Shown here: in pieces, positions 7,648 to 12,983 of the stretch | Layout: every line of letters starts with the position of its first letter | Numbering within the stretch: the stretch's first letter is position 1 | Source: a virus | Direction: 5' to 3' (one strand) | IMG/VR virus record: IMGVR_UViG_3300025132_000239 | Location: 1-26,566 of that record | DNA length: 26,566 nt | The notes under the pieces: model-generated | The model's input: the letters and a program-made list of their open reading frames with translations, nothing else | Databases searched by the model: none | What the model was told of the DNA's origin: nothing | Position numbers and translations under genes: made by a program

Positions 7648-7850
7648 TACACGCCTCTCTTTCTACGTATTGATGTTATCATATTTCCTTTACCGTCTTG
7701 GACATACATAAATTCATATCCTAAATCTTCAAGTAAAGATATTCTATGCTTGATTTCTCCATGTGTTTCTAATGCAAGCTCAGATACGCTAGTATCTTCT
7801 ATTTCATTCAACTCTTGTCTTACTATATCCATTTCAGACAATTTACCCAT
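7647..7850 (-). CDS. Small hypothetical protein, 67 aa
   Basis: GGAAGGAG precedes the ATG at 7850, which overlaps the end of the preceding gene by 8 bp; its stop overlaps the next start (TAATG). The protein is mostly an acidic helix (MGKLSEMDIVRQELNEIEDT) ending in a small beta hairpin (YEFMYVQDGKGNMITSIRRK). No family was recognised. Confidence 0.7.
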   Translation of the reverse strand: MGKLSEMDIVRQELNEIEDTSVSELALETHGEIKHRISLLEDLGYEFMYVQDGKGNMITSIRRKRGV

Positions 7851-8271
7851 TTGTATCTCCTTCCACTTTATTTGCTAAATCATTAATTTCATTAACTTTA
7901 TCAGCAATCATTTTTTTGTTAGCTTCAACTTCTTGGTTAATCTCTTCTTCTCTCCATCGTGCTGTTTCCATTACACCTACTGGTAGTACTCCGTGAGGTT
8001 CTACCATAACGGTTTCATTTCCACCTATTTCTACATCCATGCTTTTAGCTCTTCCAGTAGACCAGTGAATAGCACCAGGGCCATTACCTTCGTCATCCAT
8101 AGCTATAAACAATGCAGTACCACTATCTAACACTAATACTAAACCAGTAGTATTATCTTCATCCCACTGCTTCCATAAGATTGTTTCTATCTTTTGCCCT
8201 TGTAGTAAAGCAAAAGCTTTCTTGTGCCAACCTTCTGTTCTTTGCATTTTTTCTTTACTTATTTTACTCAT
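7843..8271 (-). CDS. Conserved small phage protein with an EGNGPGA motif, 142 aa
   Basis: The central part reads TGLVLVLDSGTALFIAMDDEGNGPGAIHW. The pattern of a beta hairpin then (D/S)DDEGNGPGA is familiar from small uncharacterised phage and mobile-element proteins that bind no known cofactor. The C-terminal third is a charged helix (EEEINQEVEANKKMIADK), probably coiled-coil. GGAGGAAG precedes the ATG. The gene overlaps both neighbours by a few bases. Confidence 0.7.
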   Translation of the reverse strand: MSKISKEKMQRTEGWHKKAFALLQGQKIETILWKQWDEDNTTGLVLVLDSGTALFIAMDDEGNGPGAIHWSTGRAKSMDVEIGGNETVMVEPHGVLPVGVMETARWREEEINQEVEANKKMIADKVNEINDLANKVEGDTNG

Positions 8272-8624
8272 GCTCTTCCTCCGTCAAGTATTTTCATATA
8301 TTTATCTTTATTGCCATTGCAATCTTCAATTACTTTTTCTTCCCATTCTTGTTGATGCATAGGATATTCAAACTCACCACAACAATCACCAGCATATTCT
8401 GGTTCTACTGTTTCTTTGCTGTAATCGTTTTTTAGTGTATTCATATTAATAAATACTTTTTCATACACTTGATCACTACCGCACCAATTACATACCCAAT
8501 CACCTAAATACTCTTCATCAATTGCTTTTACCATGCAATCTTTTTCTGTATTTAAATTTGTTATTTGCCTTGGATACAACTTTTTAGTTACAGGTCGAAA
8601 TATTTCTGCTACTTCATTACTCAT
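8268..8624 (-). CDS. Cys-rich zinc-ribbon-like protein, 118 aa
   Basis: The start is ATG 8624 (MSNEVAEIF), which has GAGGAGG upstream; the longer reading begins at TTG and would translate the ribosome site. The protein has WVCNWCGSDQVYEK (C-x2-C) in the first half and AGDCCGEFEYP in the second, a probable zinc-binding arrangement. Such small ribbons often act in protein or nucleic-acid contact. It overlaps the preceding gene by 8 bp. Confidence 0.7.
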   Translation of the reverse strand: MSNEVAEIFRPVTKKLYPRQITNLNTEKDCMVKAIDEEYLGDWVCNWCGSDQVYEKVFINMNTLKNDYSKETVEPEYAGDCCGEFEYPMHQQEWEEKVIEDCNGNKDKYMKILDGGRA

Positions 8625-8862
8625 TTGACTCCTCCTCAATTTTTAGATATTGAAATATCCATTGATTTTTATACTTATTCGTTTTTGCATTATCGGTAAA
8701 CAACCACCAAGCTCTACCGTGCTTTTCAGCAAAGTCTTCTCTTTCTTGTATACCTTCTAATGACCAAGGATCAAAGAATTTCATCTTCTTCATCCTATCT
8801 TGTATCGTTTCAGCTGGAACTATGTTTTTACGTAGTAACCAAGCTTTTTCTCTTTTATTCAT
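8617..8862 (-). CDS. Hypothetical protein, 81 aa, first gene after the structured RNA region
   Basis: AGGAG precedes the ATG at 8862. The protein is Lys/Trp-rich (MNKREKAWLLRKNIVPAET, then FDPWSLEGIQEREDFAEKHG and AWWLFTD), basic at the start and acidic at the end. No family was recognised. It is the first gene downstream of the 8882-9069 structured region, so that RNA would be its leader if no separate promoter exists. Confidence 0.7.
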   Translation of the reverse strand: MNKREKAWLLRKNIVPAETIQDRMKKMKFFDPWSLEGIQEREDFAEKHGRAWWLFTDNAKTNKYKNQWIFQYLKIEEESNE

Positions 8863-8881
8863 ATTTTTCTCCTATTTATTC

Positions 8882-9069
8882 ATAAATTTTTTGAGGCTTT
8901 GTTTATAATCTCGTTTGTTACTTAGATATCTAAGTAGAGCACAGGTATCGATTTAATAGCTTACCTCTTTTATGTGCTAACCTCAAAAATTTATTCAGAA
9001 CTGAGGTAGCTTTAGCAAAACTAGTATCTCTAACCTACTACCTCTATTCTGATTCAAGTCACTCAGAAT
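8882..9069 (-). ncRNA. Candidate structured non-coding RNA or complex leader, about 190 nt
   Basis: The 236-base gap between two leftward genes holds no convincing gene but dense inverted repeats. An outer stem joins 8882-8896 with 8981-8994 (14 bp, one bulge). Inside it are a perfect 18-bp palindrome TACTTAGATATCTAAGTA (8919-8936) and a two-part stem, 8938-8943 with 8973-8978 (agcaca/tgtgct) plus 8944-8947 with 8962-8965 (ggta/tacc). Beside it, 8995-9000 pairs with 9047-9052 and 9003-9009 with 9038-9044 (gaggtag/ctacctc). A further hairpin, 9046-9052 with 9063-9069 (attctga/tcagaat), competes for the same segment. The strand is assigned from the flanking genes and one G-U pair (9001/9046). 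I do not recognise a known RNA family. Confidence 0.6.
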
Positions 9070-9098
9070 ATTCCATTGCTGGACCATCTGTAATGTGA

Positions 9099-9437
9099 CT
9101 ATAGTTGATTTGGTCTTTTACCGACCTTCATCATCCAAGGTTCTAACGACATATGTAATAACCAGTCCGACATTGAAATAAGTTTACCTATGTCTTCTAC
9201 GACATGTTGTTCGCCTATTTGTCTTACTGGTACTTGTCTACCATCAGAATTAGTGATGTATTTACCAAATACGTCAATACACCAACCAATACCTTCTGTA
9301 TGATGTCTCATTGATCTGTGAGTTGGTAATGAACAACCACGTTTAGAATCATCAAACCAATGATGAATCTTAATGTAGTCATCTACATTACCTCCCCATT
9401 TTTTAACACTACTTTTACTGTGATAAAGCGGGTCCAT
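9099..9437 (-). CDS. DUF6915-like conserved phage protein, 112 aa
   Basis: The protein starts MDPLYHSKSSVKKWGGNVDD and continues with HHWFDDSKRG, MRHHTEGIGWC, VFGKYITNSDGRQVPVR, IGEQHVVEDIG and EPWMMKVG. This order matches from memory the DUF6915 type found in phages and bacteria (His-rich, with NSDG...PVR.IGEQHV.ED). Several conserved His and Asp residues suggest a metal-binding enzyme, but no activity is known to me. GAGGAGG precedes the start, which overlaps the preceding gene's stop (TAATG). Confidence 0.75.
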   Translation of the reverse strand: MDPLYHSKSSVKKWGGNVDDYIKIHHWFDDSKRGCSLPTHRSMRHHTEGIGWCIDVFGKYITNSDGRQVPVRQIGEQHVVEDIGKLISMSDWLLHMSLEPWMMKVGKRPNQL

Positions 9438-10471
9438 TACTCCTCCTCTCTAGTAACAGTCACGTTTTCTTTAATCATACTTTTTGTGAAATCGTGTAGT
9501 TCTTTTAGTTTAGACTGATCTTTCTTCAAACTAAAATCCAACGAATTATTTTCGTACATTTTATTTTTAGGAAATATATCTTTAATAAATCCTTTTAATC
9601 TTGTAGATAATGTATCGTCTAGTGTTACTTTGGTATTTTCAGTTTCTTGTACCATAACGTTAGTTTCTTGATTTACTGTAAGATGAACTTTGTTATCTTT
9701 TAATTCAACAAGAAATGAATTTTGACTCCCGTGGTTATTTTGCCAACCAGGCTGCAACATTCCGTAGAAAGCTTCATCAATGGTATCCCATGTATCTTTA
9801 AATACACGTGGATACATTAATTTTAAAACTCTTGTATCAAAGTATGTAAAGTCTGCATCAATGATATCTTCGTTTTGCTGTTTTCTGAGTGTTATACCAC
9901 GTTCATCGCCATTATTGCTAACGCTATGTAAAGACCAACCCATATTCAAAATACTTTGAACAATTCCATTGGAAAAATCTTCAAGATCTAAAGTTTCAAA
10001 CTCTTCTGAGTCCATTTCTATTAGAAATTTTTCACGATCTTCTATGTATTTTCTGAGTTGTCTTGTATATGTATCTGATTCCCACAAATGGTAATTAAAT
10101 ACATTGTTTTGTTTTACATTTTCTCCGTGATATATTTTCATATAAAAATGTCTTAACATATGCGATGGATGTATTTGTATACCATCAGTATCACGAAGTT
10201 CTAAGGATTCTAAACAACCGTCGTCTCCATAGCCATTGTATTCAAGTTTCATACTACCTATGTTAGTATGTTCAAAGATTGGTTTAAAATGATCATGTAA
10301 ATCAATTTTAGTTTTAATACCTCTGAAATAATTTTGAATATAATACAATTGAGACCAGGTGTATCCTTGTATTGTTTTTTGTCTACCAGACTTATCTTCA
10401 CCTAATGTTTTTTTCATAGCTTTTGTGAATTTAATATCAAGTCCATTAAACCTTACATCATTATAGTCCAT
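9437..10471 (-). CDS. Large accessory protein, 344 aa, with DUF6878-like elements
   Basis: GAAGAGGAG precedes the ATG at 10471. Two stretches, LEYNGYGDDGCLESLELRD in the first third and FYGMLQPGWQNNHGSQNSF followed by NKVHLTVNQE in the second half, resemble DUF6878-type phage and plasmid proteins, which have YxGxGDSGQI and GWEINxGS(x)GxF patterns. Here the two halves are separated by a long helical insertion (TRQLRKYIEDREKFLIEMD). The C-terminus is Lys-rich. Function is unknown. It is the largest gene of the accessory block. Confidence 0.7.
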   Translation of the reverse strand: MDYNDVRFNGLDIKFTKAMKKTLGEDKSGRQKTIQGYTWSQLYYIQNYFRGIKTKIDLHDHFKPIFEHTNIGSMKLEYNGYGDDGCLESLELRDTDGIQIHPSHMLRHFYMKIYHGENVKQNNVFNYHLWESDTYTRQLRKYIEDREKFLIEMDSEEFETLDLEDFSNGIVQSILNMGWSLHSVSNNGDERGITLRKQQNEDIIDADFTYFDTRVLKLMYPRVFKDTWDTIDEAFYGMLQPGWQNNHGSQNSFLVELKDNKVHLTVNQETNVMVQETENTKVTLDDTLSTRLKGFIKDIFPKNKMYENNSLDFSLKKDQSKLKELHDFTKSMIKENVTVTREEE

Positions 10472-10473
10472 TA

Positions 10474-10701
10474 CTATCTCCTCTTCGTTTTGTTTTGTAA
10501 TTCAATTAACATTGCTGCAAGATATACTATCATATCTAATGCTTCTTCTATAGCATCTTGCAAATGATCTCTTGTACCGTCTAATGGTACTTCTTCACCG
10601 TGCTCTATCGCACCATAATGAAGTCTTTCTTCTATTAGTTCAAGTATAGATTCGTTATTACTTTTTCTAATACCTAACCAATGTAATAGTTTTTTAAACA
10701 T
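10474..10701 (-). CDS. MazG-like / all-alpha nucleotide pyrophosphohydrolase-like small protein, 75 aa
   Basis: The protein is all-helical, with IEERLHYGAIEHGEEVPLDG and DAIEEALDMIVYLAAMLIEL. The EE..D motif on the second long helix and the YG...HG segment resemble small phage MazG-like proteins, which in active forms hydrolyse nucleoside triphosphates with EExxE and ExxD metal ligands. Only part of the motif set is present, so catalysis is doubtful. AAAGAGGA precedes the ATG at 10701. Confidence 0.6.
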   Translation of the reverse strand: MFKKLLHWLGIRKSNNESILELIEERLHYGAIEHGEEVPLDGTRDHLQDAIEEALDMIVYLAAMLIELQNKTKRR

Positions 10702-10718
10702 TGTTATCCTCTTTTTTT

Positions 10719-10752
10719 AGTATGTAGAGGAAAAGAGAAACCCCTACATACT
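10719..10752 (-). promoter_or_regulatory. Intercistronic 12-bp RNA hairpin
   Basis: The leftward RNA 10752-10741 (AGUAUGUAGGGG) pairs with 10730-10719 (CCUCUACAUACU) over 12 bp with one G-U pair and a 10-nt pyrimidine loop. It fills the gap between the zinc-ribbon gene and the next ribosome site. The following run is A-rich, not U-rich, so termination is unlikely; mRNA processing or a stability role is more likely. Confidence 0.55.
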
Positions 10753-10759
10753 TTCTTGT

Positions 10760-11005
10760 TCATCTATTGACTTCCCAAGAGTAAAAAGAAGGCTCTATAT
10801 CGCCTTTGTCGCCTCTCTTTACCTCTTTGGTATCATCGCTCTCTTTTAGATCGTTCATTACTGATTGTGATAACAGATACATACTATCGTCACAACATTG
10901 TTCTTTTGTTTCAAAGTTCCATTGTTGTTTATCATAGTTGTACTTGCTTTCTGCTATCGTTGTTCTGCAAGTAGGACATACTACTCTTATAGGTTGTCTA
11001 TTCAT
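10760..11005 (-). CDS. Zinc-ribbon protein, 81 aa
   Basis: The start is placed at ATG 11005 (MNRQPIRVV), which makes an exact ATGA overlap with the preceding gene's stop; the longer form begins at GTG 11035 with no advantage. The sequence has VVCPTCRTTIAES (C-x2-C) and EQCCDDSMYLL, a probable zinc ribbon, then a polar tail ending SFYSWEVNR. It could contact nucleic acid or protein; no family was recognised. Confidence 0.65.
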   Translation of the reverse strand: MNRQPIRVVCPTCRTTIAESKYNYDKQQWNFETKEQCCDDSMYLLSQSVMNDLKESDDTKEVKRGDKGDIEPSFYSWEVNR

Positions 11006-11202
11006 TTCAAGACCACATTGTAGTATATTGCCCACATTAAAGGTTTTGACATTTTACTGCAAACCTTATTGCATGCTGGATCGTACGAATTAGTTGCAAC
11101 ATCTTGCAATGTTCGCAAGTTCACCTTGTATGTTTTTGTAAACCACTCAGTGAATACTGTTGAATGCTGCAACTTTGTATGATACATTTCTTTTTTAGTC
11201 AT
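11002..11202 (-). CDS. Small basic hypothetical protein, 66 aa
   Basis: The ATG at 11202 overlaps the previous stop by 8 bp, with an AAGAG site nearby. The protein begins MTKKEMYHTKLQHSTVFTEW and ends LMWAIYYNVVLK, with two Cys in YDPACNKVCSKM. No motif was recognised. The overlaps on both sides support it. Confidence 0.6.
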   Translation of the reverse strand: MTKKEMYHTKLQHSTVFTEWFTKTYKVNLRTLQDVATNSYDPACNKVCSKMSKPLMWAIYYNVVLK

Positions 11203-11377
11203 CTCTTAAAACCTTTATACTTACGGTTTTAGCTCTAACATTTACCAGCGTTTCTATTACTTCGTCTGTGTATGATTCGTATGGTATTTCCGTATCATCA
11301 TTAAACGAAATGTTAATATCTACGCCTTTTGGTTTTGGAACGTGTTTCTTTCTGATAGTCTTTTGTTTATCTTTCAT
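11195..11377 (-). CDS. Small basic hypothetical protein, 60 aa
   Basis: The N-terminus is very basic (KDKQKTIRKKHVPKPKG) and is followed by a beta-type acidic segment (VDINISFNDDTEIPYESY) and a C-terminal strand VRAKTVSIKVLRDD. It starts 11 bp inside the end of the membrane-protein gene and has AAAAGGGA about 9 bases upstream. No family was recognised. Confidence 0.6.
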   Translation of the reverse strand: MKDKQKTIRKKHVPKPKGVDINISFNDDTEIPYESYTDEVIETLVNVRAKTVSIKVLRDD

Positions 11378-11708
11378 AAAACAAATCCCTTTTCATTTGT
11401 GTATACTCGTCGTATAACCATTCTACTACACGTGCTAACACATAAAATGTTATTAGCCATAAAAAGACTAACGATAGATCTAGTGCTGTTGTAGATAGCA
11501 AATTGTTATATGTTCCAGTATACATATTGTACTTTGTATCAAACTTTAAAAACATCACGATAGACGTTGTTATTGTTGATACTAACAAGATGCTGTTAAA
11601 TAAACATCTTCTTGTGAATTGAATTACACTTGTTACTGCGAGATATGGTCCTTTACCAATGTATCTTGCTTTAACACGTGTAATCTTATCTTTTATATAA
11701 TTACGCAT
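11367..11708 (-). CDS. Two-span membrane protein, 113 aa
   Basis: After a basic N-terminus (MRNYIKDKITRVKARYIGKG) there is a hydrophobic segment FNSILLVSTITTSIVMFLKF, a 20-residue polar loop, and a second segment LDLSLVFLWLITFYVLARVV, followed by a charged tail. This predicts two membrane helices. It is the first gene after a promoter and a 5' hairpin (11740-11850). AGAGGAAA precedes the ATG. A holin is conceivable but the place in an early-type operon argues for another envelope role. Confidence 0.7.
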   Translation of the reverse strand: MRNYIKDKITRVKARYIGKGPYLAVTSVIQFTRRCLFNSILLVSTITTSIVMFLKFDTKYNMYTGTYNNLLSTTALDLSLVFLWLITFYVLARVVEWLYDEYTQMKRDLFYER

Positions 11709-11739
11709 TGTATTTCCTCTTTTTTGTTAATGAAAGCTT

Positions 11740-11815
11740 TGCCGACCAATATTGCGGACTAACTGAACTAAGGTATATTGATATGATATGTGAGTTGTGT
11801 GGATATCAGTCGGCA
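11740..11815 (-). promoter_or_regulatory. Stem-loop at the 5' end of the 11708 mRNA
   Basis: The leftward RNA 11815-11803 (UGCCGACUGAUAU) pairs with 11752-11740 (AUAUUGGUCGGCA) over 13 uninterrupted bp, two of them G-U, around a 50-nt loop. The 5' arm begins at the +1 predicted from the upstream promoter, so the mRNA end would be inside the helix. The 3' arm ends about 20 bases before the ribosome site. Confidence 0.6.
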
Positions 11816-11821
11816 TAAGTT

Positions 11822-11850
11822 ATAATAGTAATATCACTTACCAATGGCAA
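11822..11850 (-). promoter_or_regulatory. Sigma70-type promoter for the leftward accessory operon
   Basis: Reading leftward, TTGCCA (11850-11845) is followed after 17 bases by TATTAT (11827-11822), five of six bases in the -10 consensus and four or more in the -35. Predicted +1 is near 11815-11816. It lies between the terminator of the 11969-12424 gene and the 11708 gene, where a new promoter is needed. Confidence 0.6.
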
Positions 11851-11876
11851 GTTTTTTAGCATGGCATTATGCATCT

Positions 11877-11907
11877 AAAAAAAATCTTTACTGTGCAAAG
11901 CACAATA
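11877..11907 (-). terminator. Intrinsic terminator after the 11969-12424 gene
   Basis: The leftward RNA has an 8-bp stem UAUUGUGC/GCACAGUA (11907-11900 with 11896-11889, one G-U) with a UUU loop, then four bases (AAGA) and eight Us (11884-11877). The gap before the U-run is longer than ideal. It follows the 15-bp hairpin at 11911-11952 directly. Confidence 0.6.
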
Positions 11908-11910
11908 GCT

Positions 11911-11952
11911 ATCCTTATGATGTCAACAAATGAATGCTGACACCATAAAGAT
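11911..11952 (-). promoter_or_regulatory. 15-bp RNA hairpin 3' of the 151-aa gene
   Basis: The leftward RNA 11952-11938 (AUCUUUAUGGUGUCA) pairs with 11925-11911 (UGACAUCAUAAGGAU) over 15 bp without a break, two pairs being G-U, with a 12-nt loop. It begins 16 bases after the stop codon and precedes the terminator hairpin. It may protect the mRNA 3' end. Confidence 0.6.
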
Positions 11953-11968
11953 TATGATACTTTGATAG

Positions 11969-12424
11969 TTATGATGTAACTATTGTATCTCCGCCAATAA
12001 CATCTGCTTTATTAGTAACGTAGAATGTTACCAATGTTTCAGACTTATTGTTCTGATTAACATAGGGCTTGTTAATCACATCAACTAATTCACCGTTGCT
12101 ATTCTTAGCTTTGGCAATAAGTTGCAAGTCCCTAAGTGCAAGGTATTTATTAAATGAAGATGCTAGTTTCCATTTAGATAAATCCTTAGAGCGGATAGTT
12201 ATCATATAGATATAACGATATCCCTCAGAAGACTCTTGGTTTAACTGAGACAATTGCTCGCCCCTGATCGCATTGAGTGCAACATTCTGCGTGTGTTTTT
12301 GCCTATCGGCTAACTCAGGCATAGTTGATTTAGTAGGACGTACTTTAATTGATACAAGTGAACTGCCAATGTTTTTCTTATTAAGCTCGTTAAATGCATC
12401 TTGGATTTTATACATATTAGACAT
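11969..12424 (-). CDS. Hypothetical protein, 151 aa, single leftward gene next to the divergent promoter
   Basis: The protein (MSNMYKIQDAFNELNKKNIG) is mixed alpha/beta, with SSLVSIKVRP, YRYIYMITIRSKDLSKWKL and a beta-rich C-terminus (ETLVTFYVTNKADVIGGD). It has no motif I recognise. It is the first leftward gene and is bounded downstream by a hairpin and terminator, so it is probably an abundant separate transcript, as expected of an early product. A weak AGAGAG lies upstream of the start, with a small hairpin (12462-12476) in the leader. Confidence 0.75.
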   Translation of the reverse strand: MSNMYKIQDAFNELNKKNIGSSLVSIKVRPTKSTMPELADRQKHTQNVALNAIRGEQLSQLNQESSEGYRYIYMITIRSKDLSKWKLASSFNKYLALRDLQLIAKAKNSNGELVDVINKPYVNQNNKSETLVTFYVTNKADVIGGDTIVTS

Positions 12425-12500
12425 TGTATACTCTCTTTCTTTTTTGTTTTAATATTAATTAGTGGACAAAGTCCACGAGGGTGCAGCTACGCCCGTAAAG

Positions 12501-12568
12501 CAAATATTGACTTAGAAATATTCAAACGAATAATTTCAACGATATTGAATATGAAAAGTCAATATTTG
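12501..12568. repeat. Large nested inverted repeat at the transcription divide
   Basis: Arms CAAATATTGACTT (12501-12513) and AAGTCAATATTTG (12556-12568) are perfect 13-bp complements. Inside, atattcaa (12518-12525) and ttgaatat (12545-12552) pair, followed by CG/CG at 12527-12528 and 12540-12541. Each outer arm contains TTGACT reading into the repeat, so both directions have a -35-like hexamer. Confidence 0.8.
12507..12534 (+). promoter_or_regulatory. Putative rightward sigma70-type promoter inside the inverted repeat
   Basis: TTGACT (12507-12512) is followed after 16 bases by AATAAT (12529-12534), five of six bases of each consensus. A mirror TTGACT reads leftward from 12562, with a weaker TGAAAT 18 bases on. 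The two would overlap face to face, so only one polymerase could bind at a time. Confidence 0.45.
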
Positions 12569-12625
12569 TAGGGGGTAGGTGTGATATATACCACGTACAC
12601 ACAATCTAGGGCTATTTTTTAAAAC

Positions 12626-12637
12626 TATTGCAAGGTA
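12626..12637 (+). repeat. Direct repeat TATTGCAAGGTA, copy 1 (copy 2 at 12872-12883)
   Basis: The same 12 bases occur upstream of each of the first two rightward genes. In copy 2, TTGCAA (12874-12879) lies 16 bases before TATAAA (12896-12901), so it may be part of a promoter. In copy 1 the spacing to an AT-rich box is not standard, so a protein-binding site is also possible. Confidence 0.5.
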
Positions 12638-12663
12638 GCTGTAAAAATTCTTAAGTTATATTA

Positions 12664-12870
12664 ATGAAAGGCGTAAATAAATTAATTTCTTTTTTAAAAA
12701 AATCTAAATCATTAGAAAGATTAAATAAAGATACAGGTGAATGGGAAGTTGTAGATTTAGATCTATCTGATGATGAAACATATACATTGTTACAAGTAAT
12801 GTCTGCAGAGCTAGAGATTATGGTAAAGATAGAAGAAATGGAATTAGAGATACGCTTAAAAGATAAATAG
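12664..12870 (+). CDS. Small acidic protein, 68 aa, first rightward gene
   Basis: The protein starts MKGVNKLISFLKKSKSLERL, a basic helix, and continues with an acidic helical half (LDLSDDETYTLLQVM, then EIMVKIEEMELEIRLKDK). There is no ribosome site before the ATG; instead the AT-rich aagttatatta abuts it, and the same string recurs next to the small frame at 15923. The leader may therefore be very short. No family was recognised; an early regulator is possible from position. Confidence 0.6.
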   Translation: MKGVNKLISFLKKSKSLERLNKDTGEWEVVDLDLSDDETYTLLQVMSAELEIMVKIEEMELEIRLKDK

Positions 12871-12983
12871 GTATTGCAAGGTATAAACGTATATATATAA
12901 ACATATGAATAAACGTTTATAAAAGTACATTTATACATACATTGGTATGTATTGCTATATACATAAACGTTTATGGAGGAAAA
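12871..12983 (+). promoter_or_regulatory. Operator cluster with ATAAACGTTTAT palindromes upstream of the 117-aa gene
   Basis: Two identical 12-bp perfect palindromes ATAAACGTTTAT lie at 12909-12920 and 12963-12974, and a degenerate copy ataaacgtatat at 12883-12894. Between the two perfect copies is a hairpin, atacatac/gtatgtat (12933-12940 with 12945-12952). A promoter-like TTGCAA-16-TATAAA runs from 12874 to 12901, so the first two sites flank or overlap it. The last palindrome touches the GGAGG of the next gene (12975-12979). Binding by a dimeric repressor is the simplest reading; origin iterons are the alternative. Confidence 0.6.

Larger units (their letters stand above)
12425..12663. promoter_or_regulatory. 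Divergent control region between leftward and rightward genes
   Basis: This 239-base gap has no gene. It holds, in order, a hairpin GTGGAC-AAA-GTCCAC (12462-12476), a small G/C stem gggtg/cgccc (12479-12494 area), the large inverted repeat 12501-12568, a G-run, and the sequence tattgcaaggta (12626-12637) that recurs at 12872. It must contain the promoters for both directions and could also hold a replication origin. Confidence 0.7.

Noticed and set aside
9001-9087. Possible 28-30-aa leftward frame (MVQQWNILSDL) starting at 9087
   Set aside because: No ribosome site, and it overlaps the densest part of the structured RNA region, which explains the sequence better.
10760-11035. Longer form of the zinc-ribbon gene from GTG 11035
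   Set aside because: ATG 11005 gives an exact ATGA overlap with the upstream stop; the extra ten residues come from a second frame of the upstream gene.
11815-11824. Rightward match ATAAGTTATA similar to the string before 12664 and 15923
   Set aside because: No rightward gene follows for over 800 bases; it is the complement of the leftward -10 region at 11822-11827.
12883-12974. CRISPR-like or iteron array
   Set aside because: Only two exact copies and one degenerate copy with unequal spacing (26 and 54 bases); too few for an array. An origin remains possible but operators are simpler.
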